64,000 nt of DNA. Source: Pectobacterium aroidearum (GTDB lineage: Bacteria; Pseudomonadota; Gammaproteobacteria; Enterobacterales; Enterobacteriaceae). Both the position numbers and the translations under genes were made by a program. The stretch spans positions 2,294,001 through 2,358,000 of the forward strand of contig NZ_CP166097.1 of the NCBI RefSeq assembly GCF_041228105.1, given 5' to 3'. Below are positions 1-10,245 of this stretch, piece after piece (within the stretch, counting starts at the first letter, position 1; each line of letters opens with the position of its first letter). Under the pieces are notes generated by a model, which searched no databases, was not told where the DNA came from, and was given only the letters and a program-made list of their open reading frames with translations.

Positions 1-460
1 TAAAGGCAATCACCACAATCGCCAGCAGCAGCGAGGGAATCGACAGCAGCGTATCCAGAATATGGTTGAGCATCGCAGAGCGCAGCCCGCGGGTGACGCC
101 CGCAAAAACGCCCAATACGATGCCGCACAGCGCCGCTGCGTAGGTGACGATGAGCGATGCGCCGACGGTCGGCGCCGCGCCGCTCAACAGGCGGCTTAGC
201 TGGTCGCGGCCTAAATCGTCGGTGCCAAGAAAGAACGACACTTCACCATAGTGGGACCAGGAGGGGGGCAACAGTTGGTAGCCTAAAAATTGCTGATCCA
301 CTTCATAAGGCGCAAGAAACTTGCCGAACAGGCACAGGCCAATCAGGATCAGAAAACCGTATAGCCCGATCATCGCGAGCATATCCTGATGGAACGCCCG
401 CCAGGTATCGCCCAGTCGGCTTGGCAGCCGTTTTTCGCTATAAACGTTATCGAAGGGCAT
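1..460 (-). CDS. sapC: SapC, ABC transporter permease (partial, cut by window edge)
   Basis: Inner-membrane permease of the SapABCDF dipeptide/antimicrobial-peptide-type ABC transporter; in soft-rot bacteria Sap is linked to resistance to plant antimicrobial peptides, and in E. coli SapBCDF has been linked to putrescine export (established knowledge). About 153 N-terminal codons are visible. The protein starts [10 protein letters not shown], has a first membrane segment near residues 30-50 and the periplasmic GTDDLGRD motif typical of DppC/OppC-type permeases. The ATG lies inside the 3' end of sapB (14-nt overlap), so translation is probably coupled. The C-terminal half lies beyond the window. 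Confidence 0.9.
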   Translation of the reverse strand, partial: MPFDNVYSEKRLPSRLGDTWRAFHQDMLAMIGLYGFLILIGLCLFGKFLAPYEVDQQFLGYQLLPPSWSHYGEVSFFLGTDDLGRDQLSRLLSGAAPTVGASLIVTYAAALCGIVLGVFAGVTRGLRSAMLNHILDTLLSIPSLLLAIVVIAF

Positions 461-1412
461 ACCATTCCTTGTGTTTCAACGGATTTGCCATAGCACCCCA
501 AATATCGGACAGGATGTTGACCGTGATGACCATCGCGCCGACCACCATGACGCCCGCAGAAATCGCGGCATAATCCTGCTGGCGAATGGCGTTCACCAGC
601 CAGCGGCCGATGCCCGGCCAGTTAAAGACCACTTCGGTAATCATCGTCAGCGTCAGCATCGTGGAAAATTGCAATCCCAGTTTGGGAATGATTGGCGGTA
701 GCGCATTGTGAATCAGGTGGCGACGAATGACCGTAAAACGCGAGAGTCCGCGAGTGGCCGCTGCTTTAATATAGTTTTTGCTGATAATTTCCGTGGTGCT
801 GACGCGCATCAGGCGGATCACTTCAGTCGTCGGCCCGACGGCCAGCACGGTAATCGGCAGAATTAAGTGGCGGATAGCGCTGACGATCATTTCGCCACGG
901 TGTGGCGAATCTGACAGCCAGGCGTCAATCAGGGCAAACCCGGTGACGGTTTTCACCTGATAGAGCAGGTCAAAGCGGCCTGAAACCGGCAGCCAGCCGA
1001 GGTGCAGCGAGAAAAAGAGCGTTAACAGCAGCGCCAGCCAGAATACCGGCAGGGAAAAGCCGATAAGCGCCAGTGTACTGATCACAATATCCGCGCCGCG
1101 GTTCTGCATCACGCCGGCGGTAATGCCCAGCGGAATGCCGACCAGCAGCGAGAGCGCAAACGCCAGCAGACAAAGCTCGATCGTGGCCGGGAACACTTCT
1201 TTCAGCAGCTCGCTAATGGCCTGCCCGTTAATGCTGGATCGGCCAAAATCTCCCTGAAGCAGACTGGTGAGATAAAAGTGATAGGCATCAAATAGCGCTG
1301 CGCCGTTGAGCGGCGCATTGGGCGTGTAGTAGCTGAGGCTAAAGCCAACCAATGTTAGTAGTGACAGTGTCACTATCAGTAACACCAGACGTCGTAAGGT
1401 AAAAATAATCAC
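447..1412 (-). CDS. sapB: SapB, ABC transporter permease
   Basis: Second permease of the Sap importer, paired with SapC in the inner membrane. It has 321 residues, the E. coli length, beginning [10 protein letters not shown] with a hydrophobic first helix, the extended periplasmic loop of DppB/OppB permeases, and a cytoplasmic coupling region around [12 protein letters not shown] that contacts the ATPase. It overlaps sapA by 4 nt (ATGA) and sapC by 14 nt, so the three genes form one operon read right to left. Nothing unusual was seen. Confidence 0.93.
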   Translation of the reverse strand: MIIFTLRRLVLLIVTLSLLTLVGFSLSYYTPNAPLNGAALFDAYHFYLTSLLQGDFGRSSINGQAISELLKEVFPATIELCLLAFALSLLVGIPLGITAGVMQNRGADIVISTLALIGFSLPVFWLALLLTLFFSLHLGWLPVSGRFDLLYQVKTVTGFALIDAWLSDSPHRGEMIVSAIRHLILPITVLAVGPTTEVIRLMRVSTTEIISKNYIKAAATRGLSRFTVIRRHLIHNALPPIIPKLGLQFSTMLTLTMITEVVFNWPGIGRWLVNAIRQQDYAAISAGVMVVGAMVITVNILSDIWGAMANPLKHKEWYALR

Positions 1413-3097
1413 GGCTGTGCTTCCTCCACGGTTTCCGGTGCAGAGGGTTTCTGCTGCGCCTGCTGATCCTCGCGGAAGACGCCCGCGAACGAGGCATTGC
1501 CGAACGGGCTCAATACCAGCCCTTTCATGTCATAGCGGTAGGCCAGTAGTCGTAATGACGATGCCAGCGGCAGAACGGGTAATTGTTCTGCCAGAATACG
1601 CTGTGCCTGTTGATAATAGTCAATCCGCTTAGAAAGCTGTTGTGACGAGAGCGCGTTTTGCAGCACTTCATCAAACGTGGGATCGCACCAGTGCGCGTAG
1701 TTGCTCTGGGAGCGAATCGCCGCGCAACTTAGCAGCGGTCGGAAAAAGCTGTCCGGGTCGTTACTGTCCGTTGCCCAGCCCGCCAGCGTTAAATCGTGGC
1801 TGAGTTCCATCAACCGTGCCTCCTGAAAACGGCCTTCCACCGGAACAATGGTCACGGTGACGCCAATCTGCGCCAGATCGGCCTGTATCAACTCTGCCGT
1901 TTTCAACGGGCTGGGGTTGTAGGACTGCGAGGCGCTGGGCACCCACAGGCGCAGGTTGAGGTTCGTCAGCCCCAAATCCTGCAAGATTTGCCGCGCTTTC
2001 TGCGGGTTATATTCCGTAATCTGCGATTCATTGTCGTACGCCCATGAGGCGCGAGGCAGAATCGACGCCGCGGTTTCCGCCGTGCCGTAATAGATCGACT
2101 GCATCAGTCTGTCGTTATTGATCGCCAGTGCGATGGCTTCCCGCACGCGGCGGTCGTCCAACGGGGGTTTACGTACGTTGAAAGCCAGATAGGCGACGTT
2201 CATGCCAGGGCGCAGCGAGAGACGCAGGCGAGGGTCGTTACGCAGAATCGTTAGCTGGCTAGCCGCCGGATAGGCGAGGACATCGCATTCGCCCGTCAGC
2301 AGCTTGGATAAGCGACCCGTACCGCCGGAACCGAGATCGACAACGACCTGCTGCATGCGTGGCAGGCCGCGCCAATAATCGTCGTTGCGCGTCAGCCGGA
2401 TATATTGCCCGTTGCGGTATTCATTGAGCAGATAGGGGCCGGTACCGACCGGTTCGCGATCCAGCAGCTCCTTTTTGTCCTCTTTTGCCAGACGCTGCGC
2501 GTATTCCGCAGACAGGATCGGTGCGTAGTGCGTGGCCAAATGCCAGAGGAAAGACGCATCCGGGCTATTGAGGCGGATCTCAACGCTATACTCGCCTAGT
2601 TTGCGGATGCTTTGTACCGAATCGGCGAATTGCAGGCTGTCGAAATAGGGGTACTCACCGCCGTTAACATCATGATACGGATGCTTTTCGTCCAGCATGC
2701 GCTGGAAGCTGAAGATCACGTCGTCGGCGTTCATATTGCGGGTTGGGCTGAACCAGGCGGTACGCTGAAACGGCACATCGCGGCGCAGGTAGAAACGGTA
2801 TGTCGAACCGTTGTCCAGCACTTCCCAGCGCTGAGCCAGCTCTGGCATCAGACGATAAGTATAAGGGTCGACGTCCAGCAGGCGGTCATAAAGCTGTGCT
2901 GCCAGCGTATCAATGGTGACGCCGCTGCGCGCCATCTGCGGGTTAAACGTGTTCAGGACATCATTGACGCAATAGACAAAGCCGCTCTGGTGAATATTTT
3001 CCAACGGAGCAGGTGACGCTGGCACGGACGGCGATGCGGCCAGTGCAGGCAATGCCAGCCAGGTGAATGCCAGTGCGAAACAGGTTTTTCCGAACAT
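1409..3097 (-). CDS. sapA: SapA, periplasmic peptide-binding protein
   Basis: Extracytoplasmic solute-binding protein (SBP_bac_5 family) that delivers ligand to SapBC. I chose the ATG at 3097 because it gives a normal signal peptide ([11 protein letters not shown], cleavage after ALA-A near residue 20) and 562 residues, close to the 547 of E. coli; an in-frame start 31 codons upstream would bury the signal peptide. The mature part has the family pattern: the early [15 protein letters not shown] segment, a [10 protein letters not shown] region and a late [14 protein letters not shown] segment. First gene of the operon; its promoter must lie in the 170 nt shared with the divergent antitoxin gene. 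Confidence 0.92.
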   Translation of the reverse strand: MFGKTCFALAFTWLALPALAASPSVPASPAPLENIHQSGFVYCVNDVLNTFNPQMARSGVTIDTLAAQLYDRLLDVDPYTYRLMPELAQRWEVLDNGSTYRFYLRRDVPFQRTAWFSPTRNMNADDVIFSFQRMLDEKHPYHDVNGGEYPYFDSLQFADSVQSIRKLGEYSVEIRLNSPDASFLWHLATHYAPILSAEYAQRLAKEDKKELLDREPVGTGPYLLNEYRNGQYIRLTRNDDYWRGLPRMQQVVVDLGSGGTGRLSKLLTGECDVLAYPAASQLTILRNDPRLRLSLRPGMNVAYLAFNVRKPPLDDRRVREAIALAINNDRLMQSIYYGTAETAASILPRASWAYDNESQITEYNPQKARQILQDLGLTNLNLRLWVPSASQSYNPSPLKTAELIQADLAQIGVTVTIVPVEGRFQEARLMELSHDLTLAGWATDSNDPDSFFRPLLSCAAIRSQSNYAHWCDPTFDEVLQNALSSQQLSKRIDYYQQAQRILAEQLPVLPLASSLRLLAYRYDMKGLVLSPFGNASFAGVFREDQQAQQKPSAPETVEEAQP

Positions 3098-3268
3098 ACG
3101 GGATTTTTCAGTCAATACGGTTATACACAGAGTGTATCGCACTCTTGGCATCCTCCCCACTCTTGTTATGCGCGTCTGGCGACTTTCCAACCGGTTGAGT
3201 CACCAGACTAACGATTGAAAACGTCATAGTGAATGCTATAGTTAAGTCATAATGACGAGGAAGTGACC

Positions 3269-3709
3269 ATGAATGCAGAAATCAGTCTTAAAGTTGAAAA
3301 CTTTGCCCGTGAAGCCGAACTGCCTGACGGCGTGTTTCATGACCCGCTGATGTTTGTCAGTGTGGTACGCGGCGGAATTTCCGGCGCGATGCTGAAACGT
3401 GGTGCGGATGCCAGCGGGCTAAGCCGGAAGCTAATTGGCTCGGCACTGTCCGTCGATCCCTCGAACATTTCCCGTTTGTTCCGTCGTAAGCATTTAACAC
3501 TGGAACAGGGAGAGGCCGCGCTGGAGACGTTTCGTTTATGGCTGAAAGCCATGACGACATTTGAAGATGAAGCGAAGGCACAACTGTGGATGGAGAGCGG
3601 TATCCCGGCCTTTGGCGGGAAAACGCCAGCGGAAATGCTGGATACGCACAAAGGGCGTCAGCTGGTTGATAATGCGCTGAGCCGGATCGAATACGGCGAA
3701 TTCATATGA
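3269..3709 (+). CDS. Xre/ParS-type antitoxin of a RES toxin pair
   Basis: 146 residues with a helix-turn-helix-like centre (around GLSRKLIGSALSVDPSNISR) and a C-terminal region ending AEMLDTHKGRQLVDNALSRI, typical of the DUF2384/MbcA-ParS toxin-binding domain. It should bind and neutralise the adjacent RES toxin and repress the operon. The ATG at 3269 follows GAGGAAG at good distance; a GTG two codons earlier sits inside that ribosome site. It overlaps the toxin by ATGA. The imperfect palindrome GTCATAATGAC at 3246-3256, just upstream, is a plausible autoregulatory operator (inference). Confidence 0.85.
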   Translation: MNAEISLKVENFAREAELPDGVFHDPLMFVSVVRGGISGAMLKRGADASGLSRKLIGSALSVDPSNISRLFRRKHLTLEQGEAALETFRLWLKAMTTFEDEAKAQLWMESGIPAFGGKTPAEMLDTHKGRQLVDNALSRIEYGEFI

Positions 3710-4194
3710 GGCTGTACCGCATTACCAAAGCGATCTGGCTGGAGTCATTTTCAGGGCAGACGGGCGTGAGCTTCCTGCACGGTGCTCGCTTCAATCAGCC
3801 CAACACGCCGGTTCTGTATTTTAGTGAAACGCCCGCGGTCGCGATGTTGGAAATGGGTAATTATCTGCCTTCGCCGCAGTTGCTGCCTGCCAGCTATCGT
3901 CTGGGGGTGTATGAACTGCCGGACGACGTCCCGCAAGAGTCCATTACGCTGGACATGCTGCCTGAGGATTGGCACCGCTACCCGTTTATGCCTGACGTAC
4001 AGGCGCTGGGGTCGCGCTGCCTGAATGCGGGGCAATCACTGGTGATTTGGGTGCCGACCAGCACGGTTAAGCCGTTTGGCAGCATGCGTAATGCGCTGAT
4101 TAATCCGCTACATCCGGCGGTAAGCCAGCTGAGACTGATTGAAGCGATCCCAGATTTTTACAGTCATAGACTGTTTAACCCTACGGGGCATTGA
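3706..4194 (+). CDS. RES-domain toxin
   Basis: 162 residues, the normal size of RES toxins, which degrade NAD+ (ParT relatives modify other targets by ADP-ribosylation). The three signature residues can be placed: Arg in MRLYRITK, Glu in LYFSETPAVAMLE, and Ser in the GQSLVIWVPT or PFGSMRN region; the GARFN segment is also family-like. It begins inside the antitoxin stop codon, so the pair is translationally coupled with the antitoxin first. The family is established; enzymatic activity in this copy is inferred. Confidence 0.87.
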   Translation: MRLYRITKAIWLESFSGQTGVSFLHGARFNQPNTPVLYFSETPAVAMLEMGNYLPSPQLLPASYRLGVYELPDDVPQESITLDMLPEDWHRYPFMPDVQALGSRCLNAGQSLVIWVPTSTVKPFGSMRNALINPLHPAVSQLRLIEAIPDFYSHRLFNPTGH

Positions 4195-4271
4195 GCTTGC
4201 GATTGGTAGCGATAATGCAGTCAGGAACCCTATCGTTAGTATGGAAATGAGAAAAATTCTCAACAAAGTGC

Positions 4272-4301
4272 TTTACAGATGATACTGATAACTATTATCA
4301 T
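4272..4301 (+). promoter_or_regulatory. RyhB promoter with overlapping Fur box
   Basis: Positions 4281-4299 match the 19-bp Fur consensus GATAATGATAATCATTATC at 16 of 19 bases. The box lies between a -35-like TTTACA (4272-4277) and a -10-like TATCAT (4296-4301), spaced by 18 nt, so Fur-Fe2+ binding would block RNA polymerase. This is the arrangement known for ryhB. Confidence 0.85.
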
Positions 4302-4307
4302 CATTTT

Positions 4308-4409
4308 CGCACTTCGGCAGTGGCTTCTCGCAGGCACTGAAGGAGAGCACGACATTGCTCACATTGCTTCCAGTATTATTTTAGCCAGCCTATGTGCTGG
4401 CTTTTTTTT
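4308..4409 (+). ncRNA. ryhB: RyhB small RNA
   Basis: Iron-sparing regulatory RNA, Hfq-dependent, that base-pairs with mRNAs of iron-using proteins. The core 4347-4376 (AGCACGACATTGCTCACATT and onward through TTCCAGTATTA) is virtually identical to the E. coli RyhB target-pairing region. It is followed by the terminator hairpin AGCCAGC / GCTGGCT and eight T residues (4383-4409). The 5' part differs from E. coli, as in other enterics. Transcription start is estimated from the -10 box and may be off by a few bases. It sits alone between the RES toxin and the AraC gene. Confidence 0.92.
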
Positions 4410-4437
4410 GCCTGAAAAATGGCTCCCCTCGACGAAC

Positions 4438-5250
4438 TCACTCTGTGTTTCGGCGTTTGTCTCCCACAAATGCCGAAGGTGATTGACCGAATTGTTTTCT
4501 GAATGCTGTCGTATAGGCGCTGTGGCTGTCATAGCCACTGTTCAGTGCGACCTGAATGATGGGCGCGCCTTGCACCAGCATGGTCAATGATGAGATCAGG
4601 CGCAATTGCTGGCGCCACTTGCCGAACGTCATACCTGTGCTTTTCAGAAAGCGACGATGGAAGGTTTTCCCGCTAACAGCCAACTTGCCAGCCCAGTCAT
4701 CAGCCGTTGCGATATAGCCAGGGTCGCTCATGAGTGTCTGGCAAACCGTCTGCATTTGCGCGTCCTGAGGCCAGGGTAGGTAAAACGGGAGATGCGGAGG
4801 GGCGCGCAGTTCCTCGATTAGCAGTTCTCCGAGCAGTTGCGTATAGCGCGACGTCCTTTCGTGGCCATCTCTATCGGTCAATTTACCGATTAACTCTCTC
4901 GCCAATCCGGATACTCGCACCACACAATCCACGGTGGGCAACATCGTGCAAATATCCTCGCGCACGAAAATGCCATGCGCCTGTAAGGCAACCGGGATGA
5001 CCAGACGGTGGGGGACGCCGGGGCGTAACCAGACGGCAGATGTCGGTGGCACCAGCCACTGTCCGGTGGGCGTCTCCACGCGCAAAACGCCACTGTCCGC
5101 ATAAATCAGATGACCTCTGCGGTGGTCGTGCATGGGAACGATATGCCCTTGTGGATAGCGTATGGCGACACCCGTGACAGGTTGCGTTGAGGCCTCCGTT
5201 GCGTCTAAGTCAAGCGCGTGCCCGCCGTCTCCGGGAGAGGAAAAACCCAT
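4438..5250 (-). CDS. AraC-family transcriptional regulator
   Basis: 270 residues: an N-terminal cupin sensor (around PMHDHRRGHLIYADSG, about residues 35-110) and a C-terminal double helix-turn-helix (about 165-265) with GKTFHRRFLKSTGMTFGKW and GYDSHSAYTTAFRKQFG. It resembles the NimR/YeaM type. It is transcribed away from the 2-isopropylmalate synthase gene with a shared 274-nt intergenic region, so control of that gene is a reasonable inference, but no operator or ligand could be identified. Confidence 0.85.
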   Translation of the reverse strand: MGFSSPGDGGHALDLDATEASTQPVTGVAIRYPQGHIVPMHDHRRGHLIYADSGVLRVETPTGQWLVPPTSAVWLRPGVPHRLVIPVALQAHGIFVREDICTMLPTVDCVVRVSGLARELIGKLTDRDGHERTSRYTQLLGELLIEELRAPPHLPFYLPWPQDAQMQTVCQTLMSDPGYIATADDWAGKLAVSGKTFHRRFLKSTGMTFGKWRQQLRLISSLTMLVQGAPIIQVALNSGYDSHSAYTTAFRKQFGQSPSAFVGDKRRNTE

Positions 5251-5524
5251 ATCGACTCACTTTGTCCAAAACAAGCAATGAAATGTCTATTTTCATGTAG
5301 ATGGACGATGTGTGCAAACCTAATATGAAAACGCAATCACAACGTTGAGCCTCGCGTCTGTATTGCCGTTCAGCCATCATTCGCGCGCGGCTACGACGAT
5401 TGTCTCTCGGCCGGGGTCGGCACGCATGCATTTGCGTCAGCTCTATCCTGATTCCATCTGACCCCCACGATTAGCCGCTTTCCTGTGCTGGGGCAGGTTC
5501 TATTGATTCCCCCTGGAGGTTTTT

Positions 5525-7201
5525 ATGCTGACCGATCCTTCCCAAAAATACCGTCCTTTTCCTGCCGTTGATTTGGCCGATCGCCAATGGCCATCGCGCA
5601 CGTTGACGCGCGCGCCCGTCTGGCTGTCCACGGATCTGCGTGACGGCAACCAGGCGCTCTTCGAGCCAATGAACCACGAACGTAAGTTGCATCTGTTTCA
5701 GGAATTGGTGCGTATCGGCTTCAAGGAGATAGAGGTTGGATTTCCCTCCGCATCGCGTACTGATTTTGAGGTTGTACGCCACTTGATTGATGCCGATTTG
5801 ATTCCCGATGATGTGACGCCGATGGTTATCACGCAGTTACGTGATGACCTGATAGAAGAAACGGTGCGCAGTGTGGCCGGCGCACGCCGTGTGATCGTCC
5901 ATTTTTACAATGCCATTGCGCCGGTCTGGCGCGAAATCGTGTTCGGCATGAGCGTTGAGCAGATCATCGAAAAGGTCGAACACGCTATTGCGCTTCTGAG
6001 ACAGTTGACGGCAGAGCACCCTCAAACAGAATGGGTTCTTCAGTATTCCCCTGAGACCTTTTGTATGGCTGAACTTGAGGTTTCGCTGGCCGTCTGCAAC
6101 GCCGCCATTCAAGCCTGGGATGCAGGCCCGCAGCGCCCGATGATCATCAACCTGCCAACGACGGTGGAGGTATCTACTCCTAACGTTTTCGCGGATCAGA
6201 TCGAATGGATGCACCGGCGCTTAGCACGTCGCGAACACATTGTGTTATCCGTTCATCCGCACAATGATCGCGGCACCGGCATTGCCTGCGCCGAACTGGC
6301 GCTGCTGGCAGGCGCTCAGCGGGTCGAAGGCTGTCTGTTTGGCAATGGTGAACGTAGCGGAAACCTGGATGTGGTGACGATGGCGCTGAATTTGTATACC
6401 CAGGGTATCCCACCGCATCTGGACTTCTCTGATATTGCCGCTGTCGCACGCGTGGCGGAAGATTGCACCGCACTGCCTATCCACCCGCGTCATCCTTATG
6501 TCGGCGATCTTATTTTCACGGCATTTTCCGGCTCGCATCAGGACGCTATCGCTAAGGGCTTTGCCACACAGCGTGCGGATGCAGTCTGGCGTGTACCGTA
6601 TCTGCCCATTGATCCTCAGGATGTGGGGCGTAACTATGACAGTATCATCCGCGTCAATAGTCAGTCGGGTAAGGGGGGAATTGCCTTTCTGCTGCAACGT
6701 GACCATGGCATCGTGATGCCGCGCCGTATGCAGGTAGAGTTTAGCGCAATTGTCCAGACGTTGGCTGATGCGAGCGAAACTGAACTGAGTAGCGAGAGAA
6801 TTTGGGAGATTTTCGAACAGACTTACCTCGCACCGGTTTTTGAGCAGCCCGGCTTCATCTACAACGCGCATCGCCTGTCAGAACATCCTCAAGGGCAAGG
6901 TGTTGATTTAACTTTAATTGATGTTGATGGTGAGCCACGACATTGCCGGGGGGAAGGTAACGGGCCAATCTCCGCGACGGTGGCGGCACTGGGACTGCCA
7001 TTGCGTATCGACAGCTACGAGGAACGCAGTCTGGGAGCAGGGGCGGATGCCGTAGCGCTCGCTATCGTGGAAGCGGTCTGGCCTGGCGTATCAGGATCGC
7101 GCTTTGGTGTTGGGCGACACCCGAACATTGTCACTGCTTCGGTGCTGGCGGTGCTGAGTGCCGCGGCCAGATTTCCGACAGTCAACGAGGCCGCTGGTTG
7201 A
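5525..7201 (+). CDS. leuA: 2-isopropylmalate synthase, LeuA2 type
   Basis: Condenses acetyl-CoA with 2-oxoisovalerate, the first committed step of leucine synthesis. It has 558 residues: a HMGL-like TIM barrel with LSTDLRDGNQALFEPM near the N-terminus and the metal-binding SVHPHNDRGTG segment (about residue 242), and a C-terminal LeuA dimer/allosteric domain. This is the longer type found in Corynebacterium and Pseudomonas, not the ~520-residue LeuA of the enteric leuABCD operon. A strong ribosome site (GGAGGT) precedes the ATG. It stands alone with a divergent AraC regulator and no other leu gene, suggesting an extra, separately regulated copy or a related acyltransferase role. Confidence 0.88.
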   Translation: MLTDPSQKYRPFPAVDLADRQWPSRTLTRAPVWLSTDLRDGNQALFEPMNHERKLHLFQELVRIGFKEIEVGFPSASRTDFEVVRHLIDADLIPDDVTPMVITQLRDDLIEETVRSVAGARRVIVHFYNAIAPVWREIVFGMSVEQIIEKVEHAIALLRQLTAEHPQTEWVLQYSPETFCMAELEVSLAVCNAAIQAWDAGPQRPMIINLPTTVEVSTPNVFADQIEWMHRRLARREHIVLSVHPHNDRGTGIACAELALLAGAQRVEGCLFGNGERSGNLDVVTMALNLYTQGIPPHLDFSDIAAVARVAEDCTALPIHPRHPYVGDLIFTAFSGSHQDAIAKGFATQRADAVWRVPYLPIDPQDVGRNYDSIIRVNSQSGKGGIAFLLQRDHGIVMPRRMQVEFSAIVQTLADASETELSSERIWEIFEQTYLAPVFEQPGFIYNAHRLSEHPQGQGVDLTLIDVDGEPRHCRGEGNGPISATVAALGLPLRIDSYEERSLGAGADAVALAIVEAVWPGVSGSRFGVGRHPNIVTASVLAVLSAAARFPTVNEAAG

Positions 7202-7551
7202 GCCGGGTGTGCACGATCGCAGGTCGGTCGATTCGGCCGATCGCTTATTAACGCTCATCGGGTGCTTTGTTGTTCTTTTGCAAGTACGCCTGTTGGGAAA
7301 TGTATCATTGCGACTGGGGAATTCAGGGTAGAAGTCCCCGTCAAGGTTGTGCCACGGACATCAGGATCACGCGCCAGTAAACATGCTGTCTTCTTATCAA
7401 CTCTCACTACATCACACGCTTACTATTTCTCTGTAAATAATTAATAAAATCAAACTGATTGGGATATTTCCTAAATTGTTTGCGGGAACAAAAATCTCCC
7501 TTATCATGCCTATACCCAAGATCATGGGTGTTCACAATGGAGATAAGGAAT
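7202..7551 (+). promoter_or_regulatory. Intergenic region before the cellulase gene, with one palindrome
   Basis: No gene is convincing here. The stretch is AT-rich near 7400-7480. A perfect inverted repeat TTGTT-N6-AACAA lies at 7476-7491, with the half-site spacing of CRP-like operators but without the CRP core TGTGA. It is a candidate operator for cellulase expression. No clear terminator for leuA was found. Confidence 0.35.
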
Positions 7552-9069
7552 ATGTGGATGAGAAGGAATCAAATCGTCAGGAAATTGACGTTAGGGGTGG
7601 TAACAACGGTGCTGGGGATGTCGCTCAGTTTTTCTGCATTATCCGCCACACCGGTGGAAACGCATGGTCAACTGTCCATTGAAAATGGGCGACTGGTGGA
7701 CGAACAGGGGAAAAGGGTGCAACTGAGAGGGATCAGTTCGCACGGTTTGCAGTGGTTTGGTGACTACGTCAACAAAGATTCGATGAAATGGCTGCGCGAT
7801 GACTGGGGGATTAACGTATTCCGTGTTGCCATGTACACGGCAGCGGATGGCTATATTTCCAATCCTTCTCTCGCGAATAAGGTCAAAGAAGCCGTTGCGG
7901 CGGCACAAAGCCTCGGCGTCTACATCATCATCGACTGGCACATTTTGTCGGATAACGATCCTAATATTTATAAAGCACAGGCAAAAACCTTCTTTGCCGA
8001 AATGGCGGGGCTGTACGGTAATTCGCCGAACGTGATTTATGAAATCGCCAATGAACCCAACGGCGGCGTGACATGGAACGGGCAAATTCGGCCTTATGCG
8101 CTGGAAGTGACTGAAACTATCCGTAGTAAAGATCCTGATAATCTGATTATCGTTGGCACGGGTACCTGGAGTCAGGATATTCATGACGCGGCGGATAATC
8201 AGCTGCCCGATCCGAATACGCTGTACGCGCTGCATTTCTATGCGGGTACGCACGGGCAGTTCCTGCGCGATCGCATTGATTATGCACAAAGCCGCGGTGC
8301 CGCGATTTTTGTCAGCGAGTGGGGGACAAGCGATGCGTCCGGCAATGGCGGACCGTTCCTGCCTGAATCGCAGACCTGGATCGATTTCCTGAACAACCGT
8401 GGTGTGAGCTGGGTTAACTGGTCGCTTAACGATAAATCAGAGGCGTCTGCGGCGCTGGCTCCGGGAGCGAGCAAAACAGGCGGTTGGACGGAGCAGAATC
8501 TGTCGACGTCAGGCAAATTTGTCAGAGCACAGATTCGCGCGGCTGCGAATCTAAGCGGTGGCGATACGCCAACCACGCCAACGGAACCGACCAATCCAGG
8601 TAGCGGAACCACGGGTGACGTCGTGCTGCAATATCGTAATGTGGATAACAACCCTTCCGATGATGCGATTCGCATGGCCGTCAACATCAAAAATACCGGA
8701 AGTACGCCGATCAAACTTAGCGATCTGCAAGTGCGCTACTACTTCCATGATGATGGCAAACCGGGTGCGAACCTCTTTGTTGACTGGGCGAACGTCGGTC
8801 CTAACAACATTGTGACCAGCACAGGTACGCCAGCCGCCAGTACCGATAAAGCCAATCGCTATGTTCTTGTGACCTTCAGCAGCGGAGCCGGTTCTCTTCA
8901 GCCGGGTGCTGAAACCGGTGAAGTGCAGGTGCGTATCCACGCCGGAGACTGGAGCAACGTGAATGAAACGAATGACTATTCATACGGTGCTAACGTCACG
9001 AGCTACACCAACTGGGATAAGATCACCGTACACGATAAAGGTAAGCTGATATGGGGCGTGGAGCCGTAA
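7552..9069 (+). CDS. celV: Secreted endo-1,4-beta-glucanase, CelV type (GH5 + CBM3)
   Basis: Hydrolyses internal beta-1,4 bonds of cellulose; a plant cell wall-degrading virulence enzyme, exported by Sec and then normally by the type II (Out) system. 505 residues from the ATG at 7552, the known CelV length. Signal peptide with [17 protein letters not shown] core and cleavage near SALSA. GH5 catalytic domain about residues 40-330 with acid/base Glu in EIANEPNG and nucleophile Glu in VSEWGTSD. A Thr/Pro linker ([12 protein letters not shown]) leads to a C-terminal family 3 cellulose-binding module. A second ATG two codons later (7558) is also well placed for the AAGGA ribosome site. Confidence 0.92.
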   Translation: MWMRRNQIVRKLTLGVVTTVLGMSLSFSALSATPVETHGQLSIENGRLVDEQGKRVQLRGISSHGLQWFGDYVNKDSMKWLRDDWGINVFRVAMYTAADGYISNPSLANKVKEAVAAAQSLGVYIIIDWHILSDNDPNIYKAQAKTFFAEMAGLYGNSPNVIYEIANEPNGGVTWNGQIRPYALEVTETIRSKDPDNLIIVGTGTWSQDIHDAADNQLPDPNTLYALHFYAGTHGQFLRDRIDYAQSRGAAIFVSEWGTSDASGNGGPFLPESQTWIDFLNNRGVSWVNWSLNDKSEASAALAPGASKTGGWTEQNLSTSGKFVRAQIRAAANLSGGDTPTTPTEPTNPGSGTTGDVVLQYRNVDNNPSDDAIRMAVNIKNTGSTPIKLSDLQVRYYFHDDGKPGANLFVDWANVGPNNIVTSTGTPAASTDKANRYVLVTFSSGAGSLQPGAETGEVQVRIHAGDWSNVNETNDYSYGANVTSYTNWDKITVHDKGKLIWGVEP

Positions 9070-9103
9070 TAGCACGTCGCTGACCTATTAATCTACTGAT
9101 TCC

Positions 9104-9132
9104 GCGGGCGTGAATTCGCCCGCTTTTTCTTT
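9104..9132 (+). terminator. Intrinsic terminator of the cellulase gene
   Basis: GCGGGCG / CGCCCGC stem of 7 bp with a 6-nt loop, followed by TTTTTCTTT. It lies 35 nt after the cellulase stop. Confidence 0.88.
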
Positions 9133-9140
9133 CCCGTTTC

Positions 9141-10127
9141 TTACTCATTTACCGCGATATCGTGTTTCTTCAGCAATCCACGCAGTTGGTGATAGGTTAA
9201 TCCCAGCAGTTCAGCGGCTTTACGTTGGTTAAACTTTGCCTGAGTTAATGCCCGATCGATCAAGCTTTTCTCTTGTTCCAGTAGCCACGGTTTCATATCC
9301 AGCGGTAAATCCGGCTGACCAGATGTGGCTTGTGTTTTTTCCTGAATGGCGGGAGTCCGACGGAAGGGATTCAGAATGATGGCATCAAGAGGCTGTTCGC
9401 TGTCGCCGTGACGATACACCGAGCGCTCAACGACGTTTTTCAGCTCGCGGATATTGCCTGGCCAGCCGTAATTCAGCAGCGTCTGGCGCGCGGCGGGCGT
9501 GAAACCGGGAAACAGCGGCAGATGTAATTCGCGGCACATCTGAATCGCAAAGTGATCGGCCAGCAGCATGATGTCCTGCTGGCGTTCGCGCAGCGGCGGA
9601 AGCTGCACAACGTCAAAGGCCAGACGGTCAAGCAGGTCGGCACGGAATTTACCGCTGGCGGCAAGTGCAGGCAGGTCGTCATTGGTCGCACACACCAGCC
9701 GCACATCAACCTGTAGCTGATCTCTGCCGCCGACGCGTTCCAGCATGCCGTATTCGATCACCCGCAGTAATTTTTCCTGCACCAGCATCGGCGCGGTGGC
9801 TAGCTCATCCAAAAATAGTGTTCCGCCGTCGGCGCGCTCGAAGCGTCCCAGATGGCGTTTCTGCGCGCCGGTAAAGGCACCGGCTTCGTGACCAAATAGC
9901 TCGGAGTCGAGCAGATTCTCGTTGAGTGCCGCACAGTTCAGAGAAACGAATGGCCCTTGCCAACGGGGGGAAAGGTAGTGCAGGCGGCTGGCAATCAGCT
10001 CTTTACCCGTACCGCGTTCGCCGATTACCAGCACTGGCTTATTCAACTGGGCCAACTGTGACACCTGTTCCAGTACCTCTAAAAAGCTGTTGGCCTCGCC
10101 CAGCAGATTCTCTTTTTCCTGAAGCAT
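9141..10127 (-). CDS. pspF: PspF, sigma54-dependent enhancer-binding activator
   Basis: AAA+ activator of the phage-shock-protein operon. 328 residues with Walker A GERGTGKE (about 37-44), the sigma54-contacting GAFTGA loop (about 83-88), the Walker B region GGTLFLDELA, and a Fis-type HTH at the C-terminus (RKAAELLGLTYHQLRGLL). As in E. coli it has no regulatory N-terminal domain; it is held off by PspA. Divergent from pspA with 225 nt between, where its upstream activating sites should lie. Confidence 0.96.
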   Translation of the reverse strand: MLQEKENLLGEANSFLEVLEQVSQLAQLNKPVLVIGERGTGKELIASRLHYLSPRWQGPFVSLNCAALNENLLDSELFGHEAGAFTGAQKRHLGRFERADGGTLFLDELATAPMLVQEKLLRVIEYGMLERVGGRDQLQVDVRLVCATNDDLPALAASGKFRADLLDRLAFDVVQLPPLRERQQDIMLLADHFAIQMCRELHLPLFPGFTPAARQTLLNYGWPGNIRELKNVVERSVYRHGDSEQPLDAIILNPFRRTPAIQEKTQATSGQPDLPLDMKPWLLEQEKSLIDRALTQAKFNQRKAAELLGLTYHQLRGLLKKHDIAVNE

Positions 10128-10245
10128 GATGTTCCACCGTGTTATTTTTACTAACTATTAGCGTATTTGACTAATCTAACGAAAAGAGAAAAATAGTCAA
10201 AATTATCTACTTCTTAATTTTCAATCAGTTAAATGAAATTAAAAG

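Noticed and set aside
4279..4482. 67-codon plus-strand frame starting in the Fur box
   Set aside because: It overlaps the whole RyhB RNA and terminator, has no ribosome site, and its sequence simply translates conserved non-coding DNA.
6245..6871. 208-codon frame antisense to leuA
   Set aside because: Shadow of the LeuA coding frame with no recognisable protein features.
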